Shown: positions 11,825 through 24,647, numbered from the stretch's first letter. The stretch: 64,000 nt of DNA from Acanthosepion esculentum (GCA_964036315.1 OZ038500.1:63816749-63880748); one strand, 5' to 3'. Numbers and translations are program-made. The notes: generated from the sequence alone by a model not told the origin.

Positions 11825-12228
11825 ATTCGTCTCTTGTATGACAGTGAATACTGGATAATCTCAACACACACGAGGAAAATATAGGAGGCAACAGAATTGT
11901 GGTACTACAGGAGGATGCTGAGGATACCATGGACGGAGCGAGTACGCAGCGAGGAAGTCTTAACTAAAATGTTAACTAAAATAACACTTATATTCAGAAT
12001 CAGAAAAAGACTGCTGAAATATCTTGGATACATAATGAGGAAGGAAGGTTTGGTAAACTTAAAACTGACAGGGCATATCGAGAGCAAGAATTATTGGAAA
12101 AGGCAACGAGCCACTTACCTGAATAGCTGGTGTAAAGTAAAGTGTACATGTAAAGTGGATGTGGTGGGATTCTTGGCAAAGGGAGACAATCAAATTGCCA
12201 CAAGGGATAGGAAGTTGTGAAGAGACAA
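11825..12228 (+). pseudogene. RTE-like LINE reverse transcriptase, C-terminal fragment
   Basis: The plus-strand frame, with a stop before the ATG at 11897, reads SLVYDSEYWIIS, then ELWYYRRMLRIPWTERV, RKRLLKYLGYIMRKEGL and LTGHIESKNYWKRQRATYL. This string of motifs (YRRMLRIPWT, IRKR..KFLGH.MRK.G, TG.IE.K) is typical of the post-RT C-terminus of many invertebrate non-LTR elements of RTE-like type. The N-terminal endonuclease and RT core are missing, as expected of a 5'-truncated insertion. It runs into a 333-bp tail unit that is duplicated just downstream. Confidence 0.7.
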
Positions 12229-12850
12229 GTTATCCCACATTCGAGGAAGACTTTGTTTGAGGTTGTTAGCGCCATTTTACGACGTTTAAAGAAGAATTGT
12301 TTAGCACTACGAATTAGTCTTTATTCTATCGAAGCCAACATTAACTAGCATAGAAATTACGGTTACATCTAGCCAGCTCAACCGTAAATTGGTGAGACCT
12401 CGTAGTTAGTCCAGTACTGCACTTACCTACAGACGCTAGCCGAGAACTGAAAGGAAACTTTTCTTCAACCAAAACTGTTGACAAAGTCACTGTTCACCCA
12501 AGCTAAGTCAACAGATATATTGATGTTATCCCACATCCCTAAGTCAACAGATATATTGATGTTATCCCACATCCGGAGCAAGATTTTTTTTGAGGTTGTT
12601 AGCGCCATTTTACGACGTTTAAAGAAGAATTGTTTAGCACTACGAATTAGTCTTTATTCTATCGAAGCCAACATTAACTAGCATAGAAATTACGGTTACA
12701 TCTAGCCAGCTCAACCGTAAATTGGTGAGACCTCGTAGTTAGTCCAGTACTGCACTTACCTACAGACGCTAGCCGAGAACTGAAAGGAAACTTTTCTTCA
12801 ACCAAAACTGTTGACAAAGTCACTGTTCACCTAAGCTAAGTCAACAGATG
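12229..12850 (+). repeat. tandemly duplicated LINE tail, 333-bp period
   Basis: GAGGTTGTTAGCGCCATTTT occurs near 12259, 12592 and again, in part, near 13463. The first two units are almost identical over about 290 bp. A further 37-bp duplication (CTAAGTCAACAGATATATTG repeated at 12502 and 12539) marks the unit junction. The block always follows the LINE C-terminal fragment, so it is probably the 3' untranslated region of that element. Confidence 0.85.
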
Positions 12851-13189
12851 CAAATTGTCAGCAACCCACTTATTTTCCCTTTTTTCTGTTTGTATAGTAA
12901 ATATGTTTAAATAGTACAGATTGTTGTGTTTCTCTCTCTTCACAAGCTGTGCCCTGTACATTTGAGCGCTCACCCTCGATAAACTAGGGATTGTATCTTG
13001 GCATATCTTGGGTATAATCACCACATTACTATTGCAGACAATGTGTATCTGCTGGATCAGTTTAGGTGAAAAGCATCCGATTATCTTATCAACAGCCATT
13101 GATTAGTTTTATTATTTTTTGATTGATTATTTTAAATTCTAATTTCTTGGGCTAGTGTCATAACTATGTGTTGGTGTTATCGCTAAATT

Positions 13190-13540
13190 TTGACTGATAT
13201 AACACTTATATTCAGAATAAAAAAAAGTTGAAATATCTTGGACTCATAATGAGGAAGTAAGGTTTGGTAAACTTAAAACTCACAGGGCATATCTAGAGCA
13301 AGTGTTATAAGAAAAGGGCACCGAGCCACTTATCTGAATAGCTGGTGTGGATGGAAAGTGGATGAGGTGAGATTCTTGGCAAAGGGAGAAACACAAGTTG
13401 CCACAAGTGATTGGAAGTTGTGAAGAGCCAAGTTATCCCACATCCGGAGCAAGATTTTTTTTGAGGTTGTTAGCGCCATTTTACGACGTTTGAAGAAGAA
13501 TTGTTTAGCGCTACGAATTACAGTCTTCATTCTAACGAAG
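13190..13540 (+). pseudogene. second RTE-like LINE C-terminal fragment plus tail
   Basis: Parallels 11975-12340: AACACTTATATTCAGAAT, ATGAGGAAG, CTTAAAACTCACAGGGC, TTGGAAGTTGTGAAGAG, then the tail word TTAGCGCCATTTTACGACG. Indels and a stop (GTAAGG after ATGAGGAA) break the frame. The order RT-fragment then tail is kept, so this is a second diverged copy or a segmental duplication. Confidence 0.65.
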
Positions 13541-13969
13541 CCAACATTAAACATCTGAATAAGTATTTGCATGCAGTTGAAATTGTACATATTTCTGAAC
13601 GGGTTTGGCACCATGCATGACATCCCCAAGAAAGTATTGATCCGACGAGGCTATTTAAGGACATCTCGGGATTTTAGGTTAATGTTTTGCTTTTTAGCAA
13701 TTTGTGGTGTGAGACGAAACTACCTATAGCGCCAGCCTTTTCTAGCCTCAAATTCCTCACACTAAAATTGCTATAAATTGTCTCCCATATATTTGAAGTG
13801 CTTCGTATTTTCTTTTTTTTTTTAATCGCGTTTACCCCAAGCAAGGAAGTAAAGCCACCAAGACATAAGGGATTACTGGTTTCGGAAGTATTAGAAAAAA
13901 GAAACATTACTAAGTGTGATATTGCCGAGAAGTAGATAATATATAATACAGATGTTGAGCTTTTGGCGT

Positions 13970-14430
13970 ATAAATTACTCTAAAGTAGTTTTTTTAAATA
14001 CGTTTATTCATCATCTCTCAGTTGCGTCTCTGTCTTTGGGCAGAGTGTGCACAGAGGCTGTTCCGCAGAAGGACAGAGTCTCTACTGAGGAAAATTATAC
14101 AGAGAGGTACCTGCCCTGGGGAACAGCTGTCCGATGTCGCGCCCTCTCATTGCACTAGAGAGAGGGAGCGGTACTTGCTCCGAGGCCAGCGCAACCGACG
14201 GTTGCGGGGGCTCAGGCAATTTTTGTTCTTAGCTCGGGTGTACGAGCTCAGGCTCCCCACATTAAACCGACCTTGTATCTCAACCTGACCTCGTGGGTGG
14301 GTGGGGGGCTTGTGTAAATACAAATTACACTAAAGTAGTTTGTAACACGTTTATTTATCTTCTGTCAGTTGCGTCGCTGTCTTTGGGCAAAGTGCGCTCG
14401 GTGGCGGCTCCGTGTAGTACTGAATCCAGA
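13970..14430. repeat. direct repeat flanking a G/C-richer block
   Basis: AAATTACTCTAAAGTAGTTT to TTTGGGCAGAGTG (13970-14050) recurs as AAATTACACTAAAGTAGTTT to TTTGGGCAAAGTG (14323-14393). The roughly 270-bp block between them is richer in G and C than its surroundings. This could be an old duplication or the ends of an unrecognised element. Short open frames only. Confidence 0.55.
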
Positions 14431-14439
14431 TATTGAATT

Positions 14440-15229
14440 TTTATGATGGCGTCACTTATTTCCTTCCAACTCTTGATCGTAGTATCTGTTTTAAAAATGT
14501 TTAATTAGAATCCTGTTTTTAAAAGAAATTAGTACATTTACTCAATAAATCCAGAATTAATCTCACATGTACATTGTGCTTGGGAAAGAGTGATGAAAAA
14601 AATAAAAATTTAATTTTTCTCCTCCATGATTATTTACAATGATATAACCTATTTACAAAACCCAATAAAATCAGTTAATAAAAGAGAACCCCCACACTAC
14701 ACAGAAACCAGATATAACCGTTAAAAAAAGAAAACTGTATGTAGGGGACGAAATACAAATAAAAAAAAAATCAAAAAAGCACTCACAGAGACACACATTT
14801 ATCTAGACTCCATAAAATTTAGGAAAAACGAAATTAACCTTGAACCGACGAGGGAACTGAAATCCCTATCCTATTATAAGGGAGGCGCTGGGAATCAAGC
14901 TAAAAATCTAAGGGGCCAGTGAGCTAAAAACCTCTAGATAAAACTTTAAAAATAAAAATCGAGGATTAAATGAACATAACCGCGGATTTGAAGTCAGAAC
15001 ATTATCATTGATAACTCTCTCCTCCAATTTGTGGACCCTAGTTACTATATTCTTAATACTTGATATAATACAAAAATATGACAATGATAAAATCGGTCAA
15101 TAATTATTTATAACTATTTATACGGGGACTCATACATGCAATTACAAGTAATCCATAATAATGATTTAAATTTCGAAATCATATTTATTTTTTGGCATAT
15201 GAATTTTTTTGGAAACTGTTTGTAAATCT
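14440..15229. other. no gene recognised
   Basis: AT-rich, with A-runs; no element ends found. Confidence 0.4.
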
Positions 15230-15297
15230 TTGATTATCTTTCAATCATTCCGCCTTACCTGCTATTCTCTTCACCGCATCTATGTTTGGGAACCACT
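15230..15297 (-). mobile_element. possible hAT transposon end
   Basis: Minus strand begins CAGTGGTTCCCAAACATAG. This resembles the terminal inverted repeats of many hAT elements (CAGTGGTTCTCAAAC-like). I found no matching opposite end and no 8-bp duplication, so this is at best a one-ended remnant. Confidence 0.3.
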
Positions 15298-15663
15298 GCT
15301 CTACACAATCTCAAAACTTTCACTGTCCGTTCACCGAATTCCGCTGAAGGGAACCGATTCCTTTCTGCTCTAATCTTGATTATAATTTGATGGTTAATGA
15401 ACAAGATTAGTAGGGTAGAAAAGAACTCACAATCATGAAACTCATTCTGTCGCATCGTCCACATCACGACACTCAGATGATAGTCGTGTAGATTCCAGGT
15501 TCATTGACATTGTTATACGCACGAACACCAGGATAATTATTCTTTAGAACTCGGCTAAACGCACATACAGCGATGACATATTTTTCCTTACAATGTTTTA
15601 AGTTATGTTTGAGGAATACAAGAATAGTTATCAATAGAGAGATATTTGACCTTATCTTTGGAT

Positions 15664-15689
15664 CAACTGACCTTATTCAAGGTCAGTTG
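15664..15689. repeat. short perfect hairpin, 11-bp stem
   Basis: CAACTGACCTT, ATTC loop, AAGGTCAGTTG. No associated ORF or T-run; function unknown. Confidence 0.6.
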
Positions 15690-15699
15690 GCAGAAACAC

Positions 15700-16300
15700 T
15701 GATTCGAACGCTTGCCAGGATATTTACCTTTGTTAAATTTGTCTTTATCAATACAATAATAGATATTCATATTAACAATGTCAGATATTGTTTGTCCCTG
15801 TGGATAAATGGTTTAGGCTTGAATAAAGGTTCGTCAGAAGTGTTTAGGCTTTAGAAGATGTATTAACAACGGTAAACAATGTCCAAGAAATCAAACAGAA
15901 TAACAAATATATACATCAAAATATATATAAAAGGTTTTTCCATGAATTGATGAACAAATTTCTCATTTAAAGGTCTGCGAGGCGGTCATTAAAACTGATG
16001 CCATGTTTTTTGTGTGTTTTTTATTTATTTCTATTTGACATCGGTCGAATACATAGAATACACATTCCCGCACAGAAATTATGCTTATATCTTGAATATT
16101 TTCAATATTTGTTTAGGATGCAATTCGTGAGGGCTTCATAGTGTCTTGACGGTAATTCTGGTTCTTTGTTAACTAGAGAATTATCTCTTTATTGAAGTTT
16201 AAATAAATATTTAAACATATGCTACACAGTTAAAGCAGAATGAATCAAAACAAATGTTTGCAATTGCCAACAACACAGTCCATTTCACTTGACTAGCAAT
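15700..16300. other. no gene recognised
   Basis: AT-rich sequence leading into the 53-bp array. Confidence 0.4.
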
Positions 16301-17050
16301 ATAATTGAAATTTGCTATAGCGTACTCTCGCATCAATCTCATTATATTTCAAATAGGCGGAGATTTACTATGGCGTACCCTAGCATCCATCTCCATATAT
16401 TTCAAATAGGCTGAGATTTGCTATAGTGTAGCTAGCATCCATTTCATTATATTTCAAATAGGCTGAGATTTACTATAGCCTACCCTAACATCCATCTCTT
16501 TATATTTCAAATAGACTGAGAATTACTATAGCGTACCCTAGCATCCATCTCATTATATTTCAAATAGACTACTATAGCGTACCCTAGCACCCATCTCATT
16601 ATATTTCAAATAGATTTACTATAGCGTACCCCAGCATTCTTCTCATTATATTTCAAATAGGCTGAGATTTACTATGGCGTGCTGTAGAATCCATGTCAAT
16701 ATATTTCAAATAGGCTGAGATTTGCTATAGTGTAGCTAGCATCCATTTCATTATATTTCAAATAGGCTGCGATTTGCTATAGCGTACCCCAGCATTCATC
16801 CCATTATATTTCAAATAGGCTGAGATTTACTATAACGTACCCTAGCATCCATCTCATTATATTTCAAATAGGTTGAGATTTTCTATAGCGTACCATAGGG
16901 TGCATTTCACTACACTTGCAATAGGTTGAGATTTGCTATTGCGTACACCAGGGTACATTTCACTATACTTGCAATAGGTTGAGGTTTGCAATTGCGTACT
17001 CCAGGATCCATTTCATTATATTTCCAATAAGGTGAGATTTGTTATTGCAT
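16301..17050. repeat. 53-bp minisatellite array, left part
   Basis: About 14 units of the pattern GAGATTTACTATAGCGTACC, then CTAGCATCCATCTCATTAT and ATTTCAAATAGGCT, spaced 52-54 bp. Some units are shortened (near 16565 and 16610). The later units drift to a CACTATACTTGCAATAGG form. The array resumes after a SINE at 17517. Confidence 0.92.
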
Positions 17051-17516
17051 GCCCCAGGGCAGTTAGAACGTTCGTTTTCTGACCATGAGACCCGGGTTTG
17101 GATCTCACCATGGTCGCTTTGTCAGAAAAGTGACCTTCATGTTATCGGTCTGGAGAAGGCGATCCCAGCGTGCGGCACCTTTGTAAAGTGCCTAAAAACC
17201 ATACCACAGGTTGACCCAAGCCTTGTGAGTAAAATTGGGTAGTCAGAACCCTTGGGAGCTGTCGATGGCTGTACTAGCACGAAGTTACATGTCATCGTGA
17301 CCGAGGCATTGTTCAGATTGTTGATCTGGTCTTGCGCGATTGTTGATCACGCTATATAACACGCTTCTCTGCCAGAAACTATAACTGAGACCTGATCAGT
17401 ATAAACCACAGGTGGGCTCTGTGGGTGTTCAAACGCAAATGTGCCTGAGCGAGAGTCTGCATTAGGGATTAGCTAGACGTCCTTGTAGACGGGTATCCTC
17501 GAATACGAGTGGCCAG
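17051..17516 (+). repeat. tRNA-derived SINE, family A, inserted in the 53-bp array
   Basis: Plus-strand copy of the element at 1037-1494. The head reads AGTTAGAACGTTCG and a B-box-like GGGTTTGGATC; the body includes ACAGGTTGACCCAAGC and ATTGTTGATCACGCTATATA; the tail ends CTCGAATACGAGTGGCCAG. It is about 466 bp. The 53-bp units on both sides show it landed inside a pre-existing array. Confidence 0.78.
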
Positions 17517-17665
17517 ATATTACCGTTAACCCCAGGGTCCATTTCACTATACTTAGACTAGGGTGATATTTGCTATTCCGTACCCCCAGGATCCATTTCC
17601 TGATATTGCAATAGAGTGAGACCTTCTATTACCCTTTTCAAAGTTCATTTTATTATACTTGTAAT
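17517..17665. repeat. 53-bp minisatellite array, right part
   Basis: About three more diverged units (CCCAGGGTCCATTTCACTAT, then TACTTAGACTAGGGTGATA) after the SINE insertion. Confidence 0.8.
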
Positions 17666-18012
17666 TGAGTAAGATTTAAATTTTACTCATGGTTTAATTT
17701 TCACAGGAACCATTTTGAATCCAGAGTTGTCCTTCCACTAGACTAGCTGCCAACTGAGGCTAAAAAAACACATTTCTTCATATTTATAAAATTTATGTTA
17801 GAAATATTCGCAAATAAAAAAATAACGAGAAGTACTGCGTAATGAATTACTATAGTTCAAATTAAGGTTAGCTTTATTGTATTTCTACTAATCCCTAATC
17901 AGCAGCAAGAGTCTAGTGATAAATGATTTTGAGACAGACATTCGTCTAATTCTTCTTTTTCTTTGTTCCATGTCCCTTCAGAAAAAAGGGCGATCATGGT
18001 TCTTCACAACTT

Positions 18013-18047
<35 letters not shown>

Positions 18048-18490
18048 TCTAAGCAATGTTTGTTCTTTTACTGTCATCCCAGTGACTTTCCAGCCAGCCA
18101 TTTCTACAAAACCGTTAAAGAGATTACAAGCTGTTTCTCTCTGCCATGTGAGTGTAAAATTCTCAGAGCCTACTTTCCTCATTATGGCACCAAAAAAATT
18201 CAATTTTGTCGCTCTGATTCTATATACAAGAAGTCATTTTGTTTCCATTTTCTTCCCTGTAGCTCACATGTCGCGTCTATGGTATTCTCCGCGCCCTCAG
18301 TAGAACCGTATCACTGTTGGCTCAAGTCTCTTTTTCATTTGTCAAGAAATTGTCTAGATTTCATTGCCATATAGAGGAGTGGATATTATATCGTTTCGTC
18401 TATGGTATTCTTATCATCCTCTTGTTCAACGTGATGTCTCACATTTTCTCTTACTTTGAGAGGAAATTGTCTAGCATTGTACACTTTATT
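17666..18490. other. no gene recognised; small (TA)n at 18016-18042
   Basis: The 152-residue open frame at 17916-18374 crosses a (TA)n run and has no domain I recognise. A short SINE-like word (CCAGAGTTGTCCTTC, 17720-17735) also occurs near 29511. Confidence 0.4.
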
Positions 18491-18491
18491 A

Positions 18492-19308
18492 GGTGCGATG
18501 GATAAATTGTTGCCATTTTATATTTTTAATCTCGCGCATGCACGTTGTTTCTGAGTTTGTCGACTGCCCAGTATAGTAGGGTCAGTTGGGTACCGTCTGT
18601 GAGAAAAAGAGCACCATGACGCAATTCACTCTCCAGAAATTTGGAAACGTCATGCTGTATTGCTTGGCATTCGCGCCGGAAGCTCCAATACGAACATTTT
18701 AAGGGTGTTTGGGTATCAATCTGAGCAGAGGATTCGTAAAAGTTCAATGAGTCTAATGGTGATTACGAAAGTGTTTAGAGTTATCACCAGTGATGGCGAC
18801 GTTATACCTCCATTCATCTTTCCTCTCTGCCTTGAGGAGTGCCCTGGGTCAAGAGGATGGCTGCTGGAAGAACCTAAGTCTGCTAAAAGGATTCTACACT
18901 ACACCACACAGGCAGGAGACCCAGTGATTGCTCTCAGACAATTTCTACGACAACATCACACGTTACATCCGGCCACCTTACTTCCCAGACTGCAACCCCC
19001 CTAACTTGATTATTATGTGTGGGGCGCAGTTGAGCGAGAGACCAACAAAACGCCTTGTAACATCAGAGGAACTGAAGGCAAGGATTATGGCAGCATTTAA
19101 ACTTAAAAAAGGAGACCGTCCACAAGTGATGCAGTAAGTCGTCTGGAGGCCGTGGCTGAAGCCAATGGCGATGTTATTGAATAAATTTACTCTTTAGCAT
19201 TTTAAGATATTTTTGTGTAATTTTGTTAAATATGTCTGTTAAAATGAGATGTCGGAGTTATTTTCGTTTTTATTGCGTAATCTAGACGACAATTTATCCA
19301 TTGGACCC
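18492..19308 (+). mobile_element. Tc1/mariner-type element, decayed copy A
   Basis: Flanked by TA (18490-18491 and 19309-19310). Ends are GGTGCGATGGATAAATTG and the complement of CAATTTATCCATTGGACCC, giving imperfect TIRs also shared with copies at 54263 and 56212. Broken plus-strand frames contain VFRVITSDGDVIPPFIFP, a QDSAPCHT-like remnant (KDSTLHHT), DNFYDNITRYIRPPYFPDCNPP and SEELKARIMAAF. This order fits a DDE/D transposase of the Tc1/mariner superfamily, lacking most of its N-terminus. Several frameshifts and stops make it inactive. Confidence 0.75.
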
Positions 19309-19580
19309 TATATAGGCGAACTAATATTACATAGCAGTTCAGCGTTCGTAGAAAATTTATTTAAAGAAAAGCAGGGATAATTCAATGATGGAAGAGGTAA
19401 AGTAAACGAAGTCAAAAAAATTTACTAGTTTAATATTATTTTTGTATAGAACAAAGCATTTCTTGAGAATTGTCAATTATTAAATCTTTGATATTACAAT
19501 TACGAAGAACGGAGACGAAGAATGATTAACAATTTTCTTGTTTATTTCCCAAACGACAGAACGGTAATTATTGACATAGA

Positions 19581-19581
19581 A

Positions 19582-19642
<61 letters not shown>
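19581..19642. repeat. (TTA)n microsatellite
   Basis: TTA units followed by AGT-rich sequence to about 19680. Confidence 0.95.
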
Positions 19643-19643
<1 letters not shown>

Positions 19644-19699
19644 TATATTAGTATTAGTAGTAGTAGTAGTACCAGTAGTAGTATTATACATACATTCTA

Positions 19700-20450
19700 T
19701 ACTTCTGCTCATTTTTTTTACCTCTAGCCATGACTATTGAATCTTACTGGATGTCAAATAACAACATTTTCTCACTGAACTTCTTATTGTCTTATTTTAG
19801 CAGTTAGGTCCTTTTAACGGTATTGTGCTAACAAAGATCAAGCTACAGTGTATCGTTTTTGCTTTTGCCGTGTTTTGGTTAGAATAAACGTACCTGCAAA
19901 CAGAAATCTCATCTTCAAATATATGATCTTTTATTATTTTGTTGAAGCGAAACATTACGCATGTCGAAATTTGTGAAATTCGCCGATATTATGATGATGC
20001 GTTCTTATTTCTGAAGGAATGAGAAGTTTTGCCTCTCTCAGCATATTCCCCACCTCCAAATGTCCGCCTTTGCCTTTGAGAAATCGACCCTAAAACAGAT
20101 CAGTAGAGGAAAGGACGGAAGAATTAGAAAATCAATCGGAGGATAGATAATCGCGGGATGTATTTCAAATAAATCTCGTTTAGATGTTGGAATCAAAGCT
20201 ACGGTGTTCTTCCCCCCAAAAAACTGGTGTCGGTAAGCAATTAGCAAAGGATTTAACCCAGTACCATTTTACAAGACGTATCGCAATTTTCTCAGGCTAA
20301 CTTCATTAAGTAACTCTTGAAGAGAGCGTGCTTTTACTTATGGACTATCGGCTTAGATTGAAGGAATTTGGTGCAACATGATCAAACAGGTGTGGATCGT
20401 CATTCCAAAAGAAACGAAAGGAAAGAGATGAAATTGAAGGAAATTATCAA
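19700..20450. other. no gene recognised
   Basis: Mixed sequence; no recognisable domains or ends. Confidence 0.4.
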
Positions 20451-20452
20451 GA

Positions 20453-20455
<3 letters not shown>

Positions 20456-20528
<73 letters not shown>

Positions 20529-20542
20529 TGTGTGTGTGTGTG
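20456..20542. repeat. (TA)n-(GT)n microsatellite
   Basis: TA run passing into GT units with one TATG interruption. Confidence 0.95.
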
Positions 20543-20584
20543 TTAGGAATGGATTAAACCCGACATATTTAAATCTGACATACT

Positions 20585-21565
20585 TTTTATTTATTTATTT
20601 ATTTTTTTAGCAGTTCACCCGAAGTAAGGCGGGAGTGCCACTAGCACGCAAGGGGTTACAGAGGATTGAGAACAAGAGTAAAGAGGCGTGTTTGAGGAAA
20701 GGATACAGAGAAAAAAGGCGGGGAACAAGCTCAGGGTGTTAGAAGATGTCGATTGACATTACAATTGAATATTTGAAGATTATTGTTATCAGGGAAGCAA
20801 GCAATAGGAAGGACGTTCCAAAGACGCGAAGTGCGAGAGAAGAAGCTCTTTGGGTAGAAGAGACGATTACATTTAACCGTTTCGACAGTGAAAGTGTGGG
20901 ACCGAGATGCCAGCCTAGTAACTCGCTTAAATTCATGCAGTCTGGGAACGAGCGAAAATAGCTCGTCGGAACAGATGCCGTGAAAATACTTGTAGAATAG
21001 ACAGAGGGAAGCCACGGCACGTCTGTGCGAAAGCGATACTATGCTAGATCAGGACCTACTGCATTGTATATTCGTCTCTGGATTTCGGCGAGGACCTCGA
21101 GACGTGGGACAGGGGCACCAGTCGATATGCGACAACAATATTGGTTGATTTATAGATTTGAAGGATGGACTCAGACGAGAAAAACTTTCTGGCACGACAA
21201 AGAGAACCAAGTTTCCCTGCGGTAGATGAAACTATTGATTCAGTGTATTTGTTCCACCTCATGTCAGCGGACGGTGTGAGGCCAAGCAGGCGTAACGAGG
21301 CGCTCTCGCCGAGTTGGGCATCAGCCATTCTGATCGGAAGCAGGAAGGATTCTCTGTGGTAGGTAAAGGAGAGCAGTTTTGTTTTTAGAGGCATTAAAGT
21401 TTAAAGCCATTTCCTGCCCCAGTCAAACACATATTGGACGTCCTTTTCGAGATCAGCGGCCAGGTTAGTTTTGTCAACGATACCAGATTTACTATTGAGG
21501 CAGGAGTAAATAGTGGTGTCTCCAGTAAATTTAGTATATTTATTTCTATCTTTGGGTCTGAACTT
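20585..21565 (-). pseudogene. jockey-like LINE reverse transcriptase, 3' fragment
   Basis: Minus-strand translation across frameshifts gives TTIYSCLNSKSG, NLAADLEKDVQY, IRMADAQLGESASLRLLGLT, SADMRWNKY, KLGSLCRARKFFSSESIL, then ASLCLFYKYFHGICSDELFS and LWNVLPIACFPDNNNLQIFN. These match the plus-strand copies at 35605 and 39077. The motifs lie downstream of the YADD catalytic box of the RT and the element ends in an A-rich TAAA repeat (20581-20605 on the plus strand as TTTA). It is 5' truncated and frameshifted. Confidence 0.78.
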
Positions 21566-21678
21566 AATATTCGAGAAATCTTATTAGAAAAATATACGCC
21601 CTCCGGTAGGATTCGGACCTGCGTCCCCTACAGGAAAACGCCATTAGATGAGTGTTCATTAAAATAACGTTTAAACAG

Positions 21679-21679
<1 letters not shown>

Positions 21680-21720
<41 letters not shown>
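21680..21720. repeat. (TA)n microsatellite
   Basis: Pure TA run. Confidence 0.94.
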
Positions 21721-21722
<2 letters not shown>

Positions 21723-21816
21723 GATGTGTTTGGTAATCCGTATGGATAATTCCAGGGAGGATATAATCCAGGGAGCTCAATTTAAAAACAGAGCAAATAT
21801 TAATTATATTGAGAAT

Positions 21817-21939
21817 AAGACAACTTTAAGGATTCGTGGTGATTATAATTTATTTCCTTAAATCTAATTTCGATTATAATTCCTCAGATCAACATTTTCA
21901 TACACTAAATTATAATCACCATGAACCCTCAAAATTGTC

Positions 21940-21944
<5 letters not shown>
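21817..21944. repeat. inverted repeat beside (TA)n
   Basis: The arms 21817-21852 and 21907-21944 are imperfect reverse complements (AAGACAACTTTAAGGATTC versus the complement of GAACCCTCAAAATTGTCTT; both carry GGTGATTATAATTTA or its complement). The right arm abuts a (TA)n at 21943-21990. Confidence 0.75.

Positions 21945-21990
<46 letters not shown>
21943..21990. repeat. (TA)n microsatellite
   Basis: Pure TA run. Confidence 0.94.
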
Positions 21991-21992
<2 letters not shown>

Positions 21993-22140
21993 ATAATTCA
22001 CTTCGACTTCATTCATTTCTTTCATAATAAAGTAGAAGAATTAAATGCCTCTTAGATATGAAAAAAAAACAGTTCAGGAAAGGAGCAGGAATAATTTCCT
22101 ACAAATAAATGCTTTAGGGAAGGAATGTGGAAAAAGTTTT

Positions 22141-22178
22141 CGTGTGACACGTTTCATCTTCAATACATCATCGCATTG
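22141..22178 (-). ncRNA. hammerhead-like core, very degenerate
   Basis: Minus strand: CGATGATG, a 10-base gap, then GATGAAACGTGTCAC. It has the CTGATGA-like and GAAAC-like strands but no clear helix II. Listed because GAAAC followed by GTGTC recalls the helix III and cleavage-site arrangement. Confidence 0.2.
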
Positions 22179-22415
22179 AAAAGGAAAATATTTTAGAACA
22201 CTTTCATAGGTTTCGCAAAAATTGATTTATAAAAGCTATATATTGTTTTCCTATAGACTAATATATAAAATTCTGGGAGATGGCATATTTGATTTGATGT
22301 GCAGCTTTGGTTGAAAATGAAATTGGGAGAATCGTTTAACGATATAATTCTAGAGATTGTTAACAGTTAATGATTCAGATGTTTCGGGTGTATTTTCAGT
22401 TAACATTTCAGGGGT

Positions 22416-22448
<33 letters not shown>

Positions 22449-22599
22449 TTCTATCAATCTTTTCATATCTATCTGTGTATTTCCTTCTCTCTTTAATATC
22501 TATCTATCTATGTATCTATCTATCTATCTATCTATTTCTCTCAATCTTTTCATATCTATCTGTGTATTTCCTTCTCTCTTTAATATCTATCTATCTATG

Positions 22600-22630
<31 letters not shown>

Positions 22631-22679
22631 TTCTCTCAATCTTTTCATATCTATCTGTGTATTTCCTTCTCTCTTTAAA

Positions 22680-22721
<42 letters not shown>

Positions 22722-22864
22722 TTCTCTCAATCTTTTCATATCTATCTGTGTATTTCCTTCTCTCTTTAAAATCTATCTATCTATCTATCTATCTATCTAT
22801 TTCTCTCAATCTTTTCATATCTATCTGTGTATTTCCTTCTCTCTTTAAAATATATCTATCTATC

Positions 22865-22895
<31 letters not shown>

Positions 22896-22952
22896 CTATC
22901 TATTTCTCTCAATCTTTTCATATCTATCTGTGTATTTCCTTCTCTCTTTAAA

Positions 22953-23002
<50 letters not shown>

Positions 23003-23051
23003 TTCTCTCAATCTTTTCATATCTATCTGTGTATTTCCTTCTCTCTTTAAA

Positions 23052-23093
<42 letters not shown>

Positions 23094-23142
23094 TTCTCTC
23101 AATCTTTTCATATCTATCTGTGTATTTCCTTCTCTCTTTAAA

Positions 23143-23194
<52 letters not shown>

Positions 23195-23259
23195 GAATCA
23201 GTTTGTATGTATGATTTAATCTGTCTTTTCCCATCTATCTCTCTATCTCATAATTTTCA

Positions 23260-23326
<67 letters not shown>

Positions 23327-23390
23327 TTCTCTCAATCATTTCATATCTATCTGTGTATTTCCTTCTCTCTTTAATATCTATCTATCTATG

Positions 23391-23441
<51 letters not shown>

Positions 23442-23490
23442 TTCTCTCAATCTTTTCATATCTATCTGTGTATTTCCTTCTCTCTTTAAA

Positions 23491-23544
<54 letters not shown>

Positions 23545-23593
23545 TTCTCTCAATCTTTTCATATCTATCTGTGTATTTCCTTCTCTCTTTAAA

Positions 23594-23627
<34 letters not shown>

Positions 23628-23676
23628 TTCTCTCAATCTTTTCATATCTATCTGTGTATTTCCTTCTCTCTTTAAA

Positions 23677-23719
<43 letters not shown>

Positions 23720-23799
23720 CATCTATCTATCTATCTATCTATCTATCTATTTCTCTCAATCTTTTCATATCCATCTGTGTATTTCCTTCTCTCTTTAAA

Positions 23800-23873
<74 letters not shown>

Positions 23874-23922
23874 TTCTCTCAATCTTTTCATATCTATCTG
23901 TGTATTTCCTTCTCTCTTTAAA

Positions 23923-23988
<66 letters not shown>

Positions 23989-24037
23989 TTCTCTCAATCT
24001 TTTCATATCTATCTGTGTATTTCCTTCTCTCTTTAAA

Positions 24038-24085
<48 letters not shown>

Positions 24086-24150
24086 GAATCAGTTTGTATG
24101 TATGATTTAATCTGTCTTTTCCCATCTATCTCTCTATCTCATAATTTTCA

Positions 24151-24217
<67 letters not shown>

Positions 24218-24359
24218 TTCTATCAATCTTTTCATATTTGTGTATTTCCTTCTCTCTTTAATATCTATCTATCTATCTTTCTATCTATCTATCTGAATCA
24301 GTTTGTATGCATGATTTTATCTGTCTTTTTCCATCTATCTCTCTATCTCATAATTTTCG

Positions 24360-24410
<51 letters not shown>

Positions 24411-24459
24411 TTCTATCAATCTTTTCATATCTATCTGTGTATTTCCTTCTCTCTTTAAA

Positions 24460-24511
<52 letters not shown>

Positions 24512-24576
24512 GAATCAGTTTGTATGCATGATTTTATCTGTCTTTTTCCATCTATCTCTCTATCTCATAATTTTCG

Positions 24577-24647
<71 letters not shown>

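Noticed and set aside
16301..17050. CRISPR array or tRNA cluster
   Set aside because: Continuous 53-bp minisatellite without spacers; no tRNA boxes in the units.
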